A DNA stretch of 64,000 bases from Bacillota bacterium (GTDB lineage: Bacteria > Bacillota > Clostridia > Christensenellales > SZUA-584), in assembly GCA_023460085.1 (NCBI GenBank), contig JAEWRI010000044.1, positions 62,001 through 126,000 of the forward strand, read 5' to 3'. Made by a program: the position numbers and the translations under genes. The notes beneath the pieces were generated by a model, which worked only from the letters and a program-made list of their open reading frames with translations, made no database searches and had not been told where the DNA came from. This document shows, in pieces, positions 27,567 through 35,297 of the stretch. Every line of letters starts with the position of its first letter. Positions within the stretch are counted from its first letter, which is position 1.

Positions 27567-27610
27567 AGTTTATTACCATTATTGCCATGTGTCAATACTA
27601 TATATAGTAT
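27567..27610 (-). promoter_or_regulatory. Promoter of the DUF4234 gene with an abutting 16-bp palindrome
   Basis: Minus strand: TTGACA (27590-27595), 17 bases, TAAACT (27567-27572), 46 bases before the ATG. Immediately upstream lies the perfect palindrome ATACTATATATAGTAT (27595-27610), sharing one base with the -35, a possible operator or A/T-rich enhancer element. Confidence 0.5.
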
Positions 27611-27728
27611 AACTCCTATGCCCCAAAGACCCGAATTCCGCCACACCCTGTGCTTTGTCCGCCGCGCCTTCCGCCCGCTTATTCAGACAAATGCCTCCGC
27701 AGGCACAGCGGACCTTTACGCAAGGCAA

Positions 27729-28556
27729 TTATATAAACTCCGTCACAGCCTGAAGCGGCGCTTTGGGATAGATGTACCCCGGCACCGGCATCAGCGGGTT
27801 GTAGACCTTCTCCACATCTAAGGTACAAAGGCCTTTGCTCACACCGCCGTAAACGCCCTTCAGCAGCACGCTCTCCAGCGAGAGGTTCATCACGAACACG
27901 GACGCCTTCTGGCCCGGTTTGATCTGCGCCAGCTCAGGCGTATACGGCTTGAGCGTAAACGCGAGGCGGCCACTGGAAGCCGACGCGGCCTGCACGATGG
28001 GCGTGATGCGGCAAAAGCCCTCCTCGTCCTCCGCGGCCATGAACTTGAGCGTGGCGAGACCGTCCGCAAGATTGCGCGACAGGCGGTTCAGCGCACCGTT
28101 ATCGTGACCAGCCGCCGCGCCTTTACGTACCCGCGTCAGCAGCGCGTTGCTGATGATTGCGCCCATGGGCAGCGCGTCCTTTTCTGTGATGTCCACCAGA
28201 TCGAGGTAGAACACGCGGCTGATGCCAAAGTACGTGTTGTAGCGGAAAAGGGGCTTTTGGTTCATGATGTCGAACTCCGGCCCCACCGTCTCGGTGTGCG
28301 TGTAGACCGCGCGCCCGCGCCACAGCTCCTTATCCACGCTCATCAGCAGAAAGCCCGCATTGGGCCGCTGCTGAATAAACTGTTTTGACAGCCCTTCGCA
28401 GAACCGCCCGAACATCAGGCTCTTATCATCCTTCGCCATCAGCGTGCTTAGCATGGTGATGTGCGGGTATCCCTCGTCATCCTTCACCGCGACGAGCGCG
28501 ATCTTGCTGTCCAGCGCGAACAGCTTTTTGGCTTCCTCCGATATCCTGTCCGGCAT
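27729..28556 (-). CDS. Pyridoxamine-phosphate-oxidase-like (FMN split-barrel) protein
   Basis: A 275-residue cytosolic protein. The N-terminal ~140 residues look like the FMN-binding split barrel: IALVAVKDDEGYPHITML, LMFGRFCEGLSKQF and GFLLMSVDKELWRGRA, as in pyridoxamine 5'-phosphate oxidase relatives. The second half is less familiar (GHDNGALNRLSRNLADGL) and may be a second barrel copy or flavin cover. The start ATG follows AAAGGAAG by 8 bases. It starts 19 bases after the activase gene and is thus third gene of the glycyl-radical unit. A flavin reductase or redox role next to a radical SAM activase is plausible, but not shown. Confidence 0.65.
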   Translation of the reverse strand: MPDRISEEAKKLFALDSKIALVAVKDDEGYPHITMLSTLMAKDDKSLMFGRFCEGLSKQFIQQRPNAGFLLMSVDKELWRGRAVYTHTETVGPEFDIMNQKPLFRYNTYFGISRVFYLDLVDITEKDALPMGAIISNALLTRVRKGAAAGHDNGALNRLSRNLADGLATLKFMAAEDEEGFCRITPIVQAASASSGRLAFTLKPYTPELAQIKPGQKASVFVMNLSLESVLLKGVYGGVSKGLCTLDVEKVYNPLMPVPGYIYPKAPLQAVTEFI

Positions 28557-28575
28557 ATGGTTTCTTCCTTTCTTT

Positions 28576-29520
28576 TTATTCCCGGCGCACCGCGCCCGTC
28601 CAGACTGCGGCCTCGCCCAATCCGGAGCTTTGCTCGGCAACGCCGCGCAGATGCTCCATGTCCTCCCGCCGCATCAGCGGCGCTTCCTCATAGTCCCACT
28701 GAATTCCCGCCCGCGCGTACTTGTCGCGGCAGAGGTTGTTGAACGCGCACAGCTCCCAGCGCGCCACCGCGCCCGCCATATGCGCCGCGATGAATTGCCC
28801 TGTGGCTTCGATGTTCTCCGCGCTGTCCGTCGCACCGGGGATGATGGGCGTGCGCACCCAGATGGTGAGCCCGTGTTCCCGCGCGTACTGTGCGGCCCGC
28901 TCCGCGTTTTCGAGGATGCGGGTATTGCCGACCCCTGTAAAGCGTCTGTGCGCCGCGTCGTCCGCGAGCTTTAAGTCGAGCAGCAGCATGTCGCTGACCT
29001 CCAGCACGAACTCCAGCGTGTCCCACGGCACGTTCGCCGCCGTATCCAGCGCGGTATGCACCCCCTGCGCCCGCAGCTCTTCGAACAGCGCCCGCACGAA
29101 TTGCGACTGCAACAGCGGTTCCCCGCCCGAGGCGGTGACCCCGCCGCTGCTCTTGTCGAAGTAGGCCTTGTCTTTGAGCAGCTCCCGCGCGAGTGCGTCC
29201 GCCGTGTATTCCGCGCCCTTGCGCTCCACCGCGCCCGTAGGGCAGGCTTCCGCGCAGGTGAGGCAGCCCGTGCACTTGGCCGCGTCCACCACAGCGCCTG
29301 CTTCGGTGAACGTTCGCGCGCCCTCCGGGCAGGCGGCCACGCAGCAGCCACAGCCGATGCACCGCGCCTTCACCCACACCGCCTCCGCTTTGGCCGGGAT
29401 GCTCTCCGGGTTGTGGCACCACGCACAGCGCAGGTTGCAGCCCTTGAAGAACACCGTAGTGCGGATGCCCGGCCCGTCTTCGGTCGATAGCTTCTGAATG
29501 TCGAGTATTCTGCCCGTCAT
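28576..29520 (-). CDS. Glycyl-radical enzyme activase (radical SAM)
   Basis: Uses S-adenosylmethionine and a [4Fe-4S] cluster to place the radical on the glycine of its partner enzyme. The 314-residue protein has the radical-SAM cysteines in KGCNLRCAWCHNPE (CxxxCxxC), then an inserted ferredoxin-like region with two more cluster motifs, CIGCGCCVAACP and CTGCLTCAEACP (about 54-97), the arrangement of activases for dehydratase and decarboxylase type enzymes rather than plain PFL activase. The SAM-binding SGGEPLLQ follows. It starts 3 bases after the partner enzyme's stop. Confidence 0.93.
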   Translation of the reverse strand: MTGRILDIQKLSTEDGPGIRTTVFFKGCNLRCAWCHNPESIPAKAEAVWVKARCIGCGCCVAACPEGARTFTEAGAVVDAAKCTGCLTCAEACPTGAVERKGAEYTADALARELLKDKAYFDKSSGGVTASGGEPLLQSQFVRALFEELRAQGVHTALDTAANVPWDTLEFVLEVSDMLLLDLKLADDAAHRRFTGVGNTRILENAERAAQYAREHGLTIWVRTPIIPGATDSAENIEATGQFIAAHMAGAVARWELCAFNNLCRDKYARAGIQWDYEEAPLMRREDMEHLRGVAEQSSGLGEAAVWTGAVRRE

Positions 29521-29523
29521 GCG

Positions 29524-32019
29524 CTACATCCTGTGGCTTTCGCGCGCGATGATTTCGTCCTGCAGCTCCCGCCCGACGGTGACGAAGTAGGCGTTGTAGC
29601 CCGTCACGCGTACGAGCAAGTTGCGATAGTTCTCCGGGTGCTTCTGAGCGTCACGCAGCATGTCGGCGTCGAGGATGTTGATCTGCAGCGCCGAACCGCC
29701 GTTCTCGATGTAGCCGCGCAGAAACGCCTTGAACTTCTCCTTGTGCGCCATATCCCGCAGAAATGCTGGGCTGAACGTGATGGTGTGGCTCGCGCCATTA
29801 GGCAGGTTGCTGCGGTATTCAAAGTAGTCGCCGTCCTTGGCTTTGCCGCCCATGGCCTTGCCGACCGAGTTGGCGTTGGCCGTGGGGCCGCCCGTATCCG
29901 CGCCGTTGGAAGGGCAGATGGCGTTGGACAAAAACTGTCCCTTCGCGCGCCCGTCCGCGCTCGCCGCGAGCACAAACCCATCGCCCACCCAATAGTTCCA
30001 GCTCAGCATGCCGGGCCGGTAGGGCGCGTTCGTCGCGTTGGTCTTGTGCTTCCACGTCTCGTCCGCGAACAAATCCATCACCTTGAGCGCCAGCGCGTCC
30101 GCCTCGTCGTCGTCTCTTCCGTACTTGGGCGCTTTGAACTTGGCCTTGGCCTGCAGAATCTCGTGGCCCACCCAGTTGTCCTTCAGCGCCGCGATCAGTT
30201 CGTCCATCGTGCATTCCTTCTTGTCGTACACGAGATACTTGACGGCGAGCAGCGAGTCCACCGTGGTCGCGAACGTCACGCCTTCGATGGTGGTGAAATT
30301 GATTTCCGCACCGCCCTGCGTGGCGTCCTTCCCGTTTTCCGCGCAGCCATGCACGAGACACGAGAGGTACGGCGTGGGGCTATAGGTCGCGCGCAGGTCG
30401 TCCGTCTCGTTGTAGAGCGCCGCGTCCTTGGCGATAATGTGCGCCATCTGCTTTTCAAACGCGGTGTAGAAGTCTTCGAACGTGGCAAAGCCGCGCGGGT
30501 CACCGGTCTTTGAGCCTTCCTGTCCCGACTTGTACGGCTTGCCCCAGAGCGTATCGCTGTAAGTGATGAGGTCACGCCCTTCGGCGAGCGTCAGTTCCAC
30601 GGCTTTGAGCAGGTTGGGGTTGTTGTCCACCGTGCCGGAGCGGTCGTTACCGACCATCGTGTTCTCCAGACAGCCCACGGATGCGTAGTCGTGCACGTTG
30701 TCCATGTTGATCTTATCCTCGTAGTGACCCAGCTTGGCCTCGCGCAGCATGCCCGCCATGGAGCGCTCGTCGAAGTTTAAAAGGAACGGCGCGCCCTGGC
30801 TGGACGAGACCATGTCGACCACTTTATCCAGCAGCTCTTCCGGCGTGCCGCGATGCAGCCGCACGTTGGGCTTGGGTTCCAGGATCGGGCTCATCTCGTC
30901 GATGACCTCCAGCAGCACCCAGGTCATGTCGTTCGTCATGTCGATGCCGCCCTTGCCCATGCCAGCGATATTGAACAGCTGGCCATAGCCCGCCGTGATG
31001 CCGTTGTTGCCGGTGCGCACCATCGCGTCGTAGGCCGTGTTGCAGTGAATCCAGAAGCACTTCAAGATTTCCTTGCCGAACTCGCGGCTCATGCCTTGCC
31101 GCATGGACTCCTCCCAGTACGGCTGCAAAATCTGGTCCAGCCGCCCGAACGAGAGGCCTGCGCCGGGGAAGTTTTCGTCGGACATGACGAGCATGTGCGT
31201 GAGCCACAATGACTGCACGGCTTCCCAGAGGTTCCGCGCGCCCTCCCGCGGCACACGCTTTAAGTTCTCGCTCATTTGAAGCAGCTCGCCCCTGCGCTCC
31301 GCGTCTATCTCCATCATCTCCGCGAGCGAAGCGCAAAGGGCGGCGTACTTCTCCGCCAGCGCGGCAGGCATCCCGGCAGCGGTCTTCATGGCACGAAGCT
31401 GCGCGCCCCGCGGGCCTTTCTGCTGTACTGGCGTAAGCTTGTTATATTCCTCATCGATGTGGGCTTCAATCGCTTTGAAGCCGCTTTTTAATACCTGCGC
31501 GTAGTCCGGGATGATGTGCGCGGACGTTGCGCCGCAGTTGCCGAAGCCGCGCTCGTGAAACTCCTTGATCTTGGCGCGCGTACCGTTTTTGCCGAACACC
31601 CGCGCGTTACGCGCTTTGGCCTCTGCCTTGCTCCAGCACCGCGACGCGAGCAAATTGAACCGTCCGCCCGCGATGAGGTCGCCCGGCAGCACCTCCTGCG
31701 GCACAACATTGACCATCGCCTCACGGATGAACCACGCGCGGCGTTCCGCGATGCTCCACTCAAAGAAATGCCTCGGCACCTCCACCCGATGCGCGGACTG
31801 CTTCGAAGACATAACGAACTGCTGATAGAAGGAATAGGTCTCCGGTACCACGTAGAAGGTGATTTCATCGAACAACTCATCCCAGTCCGTACCCGTAGTG
31901 AGCGGGATGAATTCGTTGTTCCATTTGCGTTTCACACCCGCGAAATAGTAATCCCGAAGCCATTTGATACGATCGGAAAGATCGTATGGCTCCTTCATCC
32001 GGCACTCCATAGCGTCCAT
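29524..32019 (-). CDS. Glycyl-radical enzyme of the PFL superfamily, substrate unassigned
   Basis: An 831-residue oxygen-sensitive enzyme. The glycyl radical site is RVTGYNAYF, with Gly807 as the radical residue 25 positions from the C-terminus. The thiyl Cys450 stands in VGCLENTMVG with Glu452 two residues later. This C-x-E pattern is shared by glycyl-radical eliminases and decarboxylases and differs from pyruvate formate-lyase, which has two adjacent cysteines. The residue after Glu is Asn, where many dehydratases have Pro. No small second subunit, microcompartment gene or known accessory is nearby, so the reaction could not be assigned. GGAGG stands 7 bases before the ATG. The unit is enzyme, activase, flavin-like protein, probably controlled by the GntR gene upstream. 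Confidence 0.9.
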   Translation of the reverse strand: MDAMECRMKEPYDLSDRIKWLRDYYFAGVKRKWNNEFIPLTTGTDWDELFDEITFYVVPETYSFYQQFVMSSKQSAHRVEVPRHFFEWSIAERRAWFIREAMVNVVPQEVLPGDLIAGGRFNLLASRCWSKAEAKARNARVFGKNGTRAKIKEFHERGFGNCGATSAHIIPDYAQVLKSGFKAIEAHIDEEYNKLTPVQQKGPRGAQLRAMKTAAGMPAALAEKYAALCASLAEMMEIDAERRGELLQMSENLKRVPREGARNLWEAVQSLWLTHMLVMSDENFPGAGLSFGRLDQILQPYWEESMRQGMSREFGKEILKCFWIHCNTAYDAMVRTGNNGITAGYGQLFNIAGMGKGGIDMTNDMTWVLLEVIDEMSPILEPKPNVRLHRGTPEELLDKVVDMVSSSQGAPFLLNFDERSMAGMLREAKLGHYEDKINMDNVHDYASVGCLENTMVGNDRSGTVDNNPNLLKAVELTLAEGRDLITYSDTLWGKPYKSGQEGSKTGDPRGFATFEDFYTAFEKQMAHIIAKDAALYNETDDLRATYSPTPYLSCLVHGCAENGKDATQGGAEINFTTIEGVTFATTVDSLLAVKYLVYDKKECTMDELIAALKDNWVGHEILQAKAKFKAPKYGRDDDEADALALKVMDLFADETWKHKTNATNAPYRPGMLSWNYWVGDGFVLAASADGRAKGQFLSNAICPSNGADTGGPTANANSVGKAMGGKAKDGDYFEYRSNLPNGASHTITFSPAFLRDMAHKEKFKAFLRGYIENGGSALQINILDADMLRDAQKHPENYRNLLVRVTGYNAYFVTVGRELQDEIIARESHRM

Positions 32020-32103
32020 GGCGTTCCCTCCCTATTCGGTTTTAGGTTTATGCATACGCGCTGCCGCGTAAAAGAATGTTCGTTGTTATTCGGGCTTTGT
32101 AGT

Positions 32104-32269
32104 CGGGGGCTTTGCCCCCGTACCCTGGCGGTTAGCCTATTGGCCCCCTCAGATGAGGGGGCTGTCGCCGAAAGGCGACTGGGGGAGGGAAACATTCACC
32201 GCGTTTCACTCGCTCCGGTAATTTACGGATTATAATCCGTCAATTACCACCTCCCTCATCCGAGGGAGG
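32104..32269. repeat. Hairpin-rich intergenic element, probably a dispersed Clostridial repeat
   Basis: Five hairpins follow each other in 166 bases between the glycyl-radical gene and its likely regulator: 32104-32120 (7-bp GC stem), 32143-32162 (8 bp), 32164-32179 (6 bp with a GAAA loop), 32217-32248 (32-base palindrome with one mismatch) and 32250-32269 (8 bp). Similar blocks of G/C-rich hairpins with short loops are frequent between genes in Clostridia, in my memory of such genomes, so a mobile or REP-like element is likely. It has no open reading frame of note. There is only one copy in the window. If transcribed with the downstream gene it would form a long structured leader. Confidence 0.55.
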
Positions 32270-32315
32270 CTCTAACACCTTGGCGCTGTGTTTAGTTTGA
32301 ATGTCTGCTTGGGGT

Positions 32316-33023
32316 TCAGCCGTCGGCCAGTATGCTGCGGCCATGATCGAGCATGGCTTTCATGGCTTCCCCTGCCTCCTGCCTGTCGCCGCGCTCAATA
32401 GCCGAAATCAGCCGCTCGTGGAACGCGTAGACCACATTCCGGTTGGGCAATCTTTCGTAAAACCGCCGTACCAGCGTCATATACATGGCCTCAATGGAGC
32501 GCAGCGTCATGGGCAGCACAATGTTGCCCGACGCGCGTGCGATGGCAAGGTGCAGCGCAAAGTCGAGCCGCGCCGCTTCGCCCGCGCCTTCGCTGTTCTC
32601 CGTCGCCTCGCGTTCGTGCTGCAGCAGGCCGCGCAGACTTTCGGTATCCTGCGCTGTGCGCGCTTCCGCCGCCAATTCCGCCGCTGCGACTTCCACGATT
32701 TCGCGGAAACTGAGCAGGCTGGATAGCAGGTCCGGGTCGACCGCGCCCGTGTGCTGCATGATCGCGCCGTACAGTTCGAGCGTGTTTTCTTTTTTGTAGT
32801 CGCTGACGAAAGTGCCCTGCCGCGGTACGATACGCAGCACATTCCGCGAGGCCAGCTCCGCCAGCGCCGCGTGCACAGTGACGCGCGACACGCCCGTCTT
32901 CTCCGCGAGCTCTCGCTCGGGCGGCAGCTGCTGGCTGATTTTCAACTCGCCGGAGATGATCTGCTGTTCGATAAACGATATGAAGCGCTGTTTGGCATTT
33001 TGTGTGGCGGGGGGCTTTGGCAT
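32316..33023 (-). CDS. GntR-family transcriptional regulator, FCD (FadR) subgroup
   Basis: A 235-residue DNA-binding regulator. The N-terminal winged helix (about 10-72) carries the GntR signature QLPPERELAEKTGVSRVTVHAAL and RQGTFV; the rest is an all-helical FCD ligand domain with the metal-binding pattern around FALHLAIARASGN and a later His in MKAMLDHG. Members sense small carboxylates or sugar acids and usually repress nearby genes. The start follows GAGG by 5 bases. It lies upstream of the glycyl-radical unit, on the same strand, and a GTGGT-type palindrome overlaps its own transcription start, so autorepression is likely. Confidence 0.9.
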   Translation of the reverse strand: MPKPPATQNAKQRFISFIEQQIISGELKISQQLPPERELAEKTGVSRVTVHAALAELASRNVLRIVPRQGTFVSDYKKENTLELYGAIMQHTGAVDPDLLSSLLSFREIVEVAAAELAAEARTAQDTESLRGLLQHEREATENSEGAGEAARLDFALHLAIARASGNIVLPMTLRSIEAMYMTLVRRFYERLPNRNVVYAFHERLISAIERGDRQEAGEAMKAMLDHGRSILADG

Positions 33024-33035
33024 AGTCACCTCTTT

Positions 33036-33048
33036 GTGGTATTACCAC
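33036..33048. promoter_or_regulatory. Candidate GntR/FadR-type operator
   Basis: GTGGTATTACCAC is a perfect 6-1-6 palindrome containing TGGTnnnACCA, the pattern bound by FCD-type GntR repressors. It sits between the -10 box and the ATG of the GntR gene, at about the predicted transcription start. Confidence 0.65.
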
Positions 33049-33054
33049 GATGCG

Positions 33055-33083
33055 ATTATAACGCATTAATTAGGGTTTGTAAA
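33055..33083 (-). promoter_or_regulatory. Promoter of the GntR regulator
   Basis: Minus strand TTTACA (33078-33083), 17 bases, TATAAT (33055-33060), a near-consensus housekeeping promoter that ends 31 bases before the ATG. Confidence 0.7.
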
Positions 33084-33087
33084 TAGC

Positions 33088-33119
33088 AAAAAAGCCACGG
33101 ATACATATTTCTCCGTGGC
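33088..33119 (-). terminator. Intrinsic terminator of the soluble chemoreceptor gene
   Basis: GCCACGGA pairs with TCCGTGGC across a 10-base loop, followed on the minus strand by six T. It starts 16 bases after the stop. Confidence 0.9.
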
Positions 33120-33135
33120 TTCCCCGCCAGTATCG

Positions 33136-35049
33136 TCAGACCATGCTCTGATAGATTTTCATATTCTGCAGATTGACCTCGTAGGTTCCGGTATCCACAT
33201 ATCGCTGAACCGGTTTGCCGTCAAAGCACCTGTCGAGGAAACGCAGCGCCATGCTGCCCCATGAATAGTTGCGCTGCCCGATGGCGTAATGAATACTGCC
33301 CTCGCCCATGGCAGCTTGGATTTCTTTCGTATAATCCACGGTGATCACCTGAACGGCGGGTCTGAACCTCTTCATGTACCGGGAGAACAACACCCCCCAA
33401 TCACAGTTGGTGAGAAATACGAACCGCGCGGCGGGATGGCCCTCCAGCATGGCGCGAATCGCCTGATCCGCTTCCTGCTGTGTTGGCTTGCCGACAACCG
33501 GGACCTCGTGCACAACAATATTCGTATGCTTTCGAAGCTCCTGCACAAACCCGTCCTTGCGATCCGCAATCGCGGAAATATGGGTATCCGACCAGGCGTT
33601 TACAAGCACTTCCCCCTGATTACCCAATGCTCCCATCACCACACGCGCTCCTGCCTCGCCCGCCGCAATGCCGTTTGTCTGAATGAACGATACGCTGCCT
33701 ACGCCTTCCGTCCGGGAGTTGATAAAAACGATCCGGGTTCCGGCGCCGCCCAGCTGCTTCAGCCGCCGCGTGATGGCTTCATCGTCGAGCGGGCTTACCA
33801 CAAGCCCGTCCGGCTTGTCTTCAATCAGCCGGTCCAGTATTGCCTTCATCTCCTCCACGCCGTCTGCGCCGCGCGATTTCGGAGCATGGAACGAAACGTC
33901 ACAGTGATAAATTTCGGCAGCTTTCATGGTTTCCTTGATCGTCGGTTCAAAAAACGGGCTATCAAAGTCGAAAACAATGGCAATCCTTTTTTTCGGGGCG
34001 GACAGCCGGCTCACGCGGATAGGCGCGCTTTGCTTCATCACGCCGACAACCCCTTCCGCGAGGCTGCCGTCCAGCTTGTCCAGCATAGAGATAGTATTGT
34101 TCTGGTCGTATGTCAGGCTGGTAATTTCATTGGCGGTTGCGGACACGTTGCGCACCGAGGCAAATATGTTCGATATTGTCCCCACAAGCCGGTCTTCATC
34201 GCTTCGAATTTCCTCGATGGACGCGTTGAAATTTTTCTGTTCCCGAATGTACGTATCAATAAACTCGCCCGTTTTTTCAAGTGCACGACTCACCTCAGCT
34301 ACAGAGCCGCGCTGCTGCGCAATCGTATCGCGGGATCGTGCCGCCGCTTTTTCCAGCTGGCCTATCTCGTCGGTAACGCCTTTGATGGTTTCGCTGATTC
34401 CCTCGTTTGCAATCTTGGTGTCGTGGGACAGGCGCTGTATTTCCTCCGCGACGACCGCAAACCCCCGCCCCCACGCCCCTGCGTGCACGGCCTCCACTTT
34501 GGCATTCAGCCCCAGCAGATTGGTCTGACTCGATATCCGGCTGATCAGATTGGTAATCTCTCCGATTTTCTGCGTCTTTTCGATCAGGCCTTTGGTAACA
34601 CAAAAAATATCCTCCATCGCCTCATCGTTTCTTCCCTGATTGACGACGAGCTGCTCCACGGATTCCTGTACCTTTCCGTTGGTATGCTGCATCTCCTGGG
34701 CAAGAGAGGTCATGCTTTGCGCGCCCAGACTAATGGCATTGATCTTCTCGGTAAAGTTGTCAATGAACTTGATGCATCTTTCAATATCATCGGTCTGCTG
34801 CCGTACCCCCTGATTGAGAAATACCGCCACCTGCTCAATCTTTTCCGATTCCTGCGCAAAATCCTTCACGATGGTATTCAACTGACCGGATACCCTGGAT
34901 ACCCCTTCAAAATGCGCAAAGAAGTTTTGAAAATAAATCTGCAGCTGGCGGTATACCGCAGCTTCCGCTTCTGCGTCATCCATCAGTGATATCTCATCCT
35001 CAAGATTCCAGCAGCCTATCCTTTTCAGTATGTCCGCTCTATCAAGCAT
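33136..35049 (-). CDS. Soluble chemoreceptor fused to a C-terminal periplasmic-binding-protein-like domain
   Basis: A 637-residue protein without signal peptide or membrane helix. Residues 1-350 are coiled coil with the chemoreceptor signalling tip at about 164-208: EITNLISRISSQTNLLGLNA and GRGFAVVAEEIQRLS, close to the receptor consensus. Residues 354-637 look like the type I periplasmic-binding fold of LacI/RbsB: KKRIAIVFDFDSPFFEPT, KPDGLVVSPLD, RIVFINSR, a RKDGFVQEL helix, FVFLTNCDWGV and QVITVDYT. Such domains bind sugars or signals outside the cell or in LacI repressors; here it would sit in the cytosol on the end of the receptor. It would report an internal metabolite to CheA/CheW. Its gene has a flagellar-type promoter and terminator and stands alone between the GntR and fab genes. 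Confidence 0.88.
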   Translation of the reverse strand: MLDRADILKRIGCWNLEDEISLMDDAEAEAAVYRQLQIYFQNFFAHFEGVSRVSGQLNTIVKDFAQESEKIEQVAVFLNQGVRQQTDDIERCIKFIDNFTEKINAISLGAQSMTSLAQEMQHTNGKVQESVEQLVVNQGRNDEAMEDIFCVTKGLIEKTQKIGEITNLISRISSQTNLLGLNAKVEAVHAGAWGRGFAVVAEEIQRLSHDTKIANEGISETIKGVTDEIGQLEKAAARSRDTIAQQRGSVAEVSRALEKTGEFIDTYIREQKNFNASIEEIRSDEDRLVGTISNIFASVRNVSATANEITSLTYDQNNTISMLDKLDGSLAEGVVGVMKQSAPIRVSRLSAPKKRIAIVFDFDSPFFEPTIKETMKAAEIYHCDVSFHAPKSRGADGVEEMKAILDRLIEDKPDGLVVSPLDDEAITRRLKQLGGAGTRIVFINSRTEGVGSVSFIQTNGIAAGEAGARVVMGALGNQGEVLVNAWSDTHISAIADRKDGFVQELRKHTNIVVHEVPVVGKPTQQEADQAIRAMLEGHPAARFVFLTNCDWGVLFSRYMKRFRPAVQVITVDYTKEIQAAMGEGSIHYAIGQRNYSWGSMALRFLDRCFDGKPVQRYVDTGTYEVNLQNMKIYQSMV

Positions 35050-35191
35050 GGCTATCCCCCTTTATCAATGTGGTAGTTGGGACATTATGCATGGCTCAGA
35101 TGCAAACAAGACCAAAATGCGCTGATGGTTAAAAACCCGACCACTCCGTCAGGCGTATGTTAAAATAAGTTATACTGGTCTCTATTTTATA

Positions 35192-35218
35192 TATCGATAC
35201 ATATTTTAGTTTTATTAG
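35192..35218 (-). promoter_or_regulatory. Candidate sigma-28-type promoter of the soluble chemoreceptor
   Basis: Minus strand TAAT (35215-35218), 15 bases, ATCGATAT (35192-35199), against TAAA-N15-GCCGATAT. This is the same -35 and spacing as before cheC. It lies about 140 bases before the ATG. Confidence 0.45.
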
Positions 35219-35243
35219 CGCATTAAAGAAAATTACCTAAAAT

Positions 35244-35270
35244 AAAAAGCCACCAACCTTCGTTGATGGC
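35244..35270 (-). terminator. Intrinsic terminator of the acc-fab operon
   Basis: A 9-bp stem (GCCATCAAC with GTTGGTGGC, one G-T pair), loop of 4, followed on the minus strand by TTTTTATTTT. It begins 27 bases after the fabZ stop. Confidence 0.88.
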
Positions 35271-35297
35271 AGCAGGGATACCCGCTTATTCCAGTTT

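Noticed and set aside
29524..32019. Assignment as pyruvate formate-lyase.
   Set aside because: The adjacent Cys pair of that enzyme is missing; a single Cys450 with Glu452 is seen, and the activase has extra ferredoxin motifs.
33289..34989. A 566-codon frame antisense to the soluble chemoreceptor; similar long frames at 24860-26683 and 21284-23023.
   Set aside because: All mirror real genes and show no domain, ribosome site or promoter of their own.
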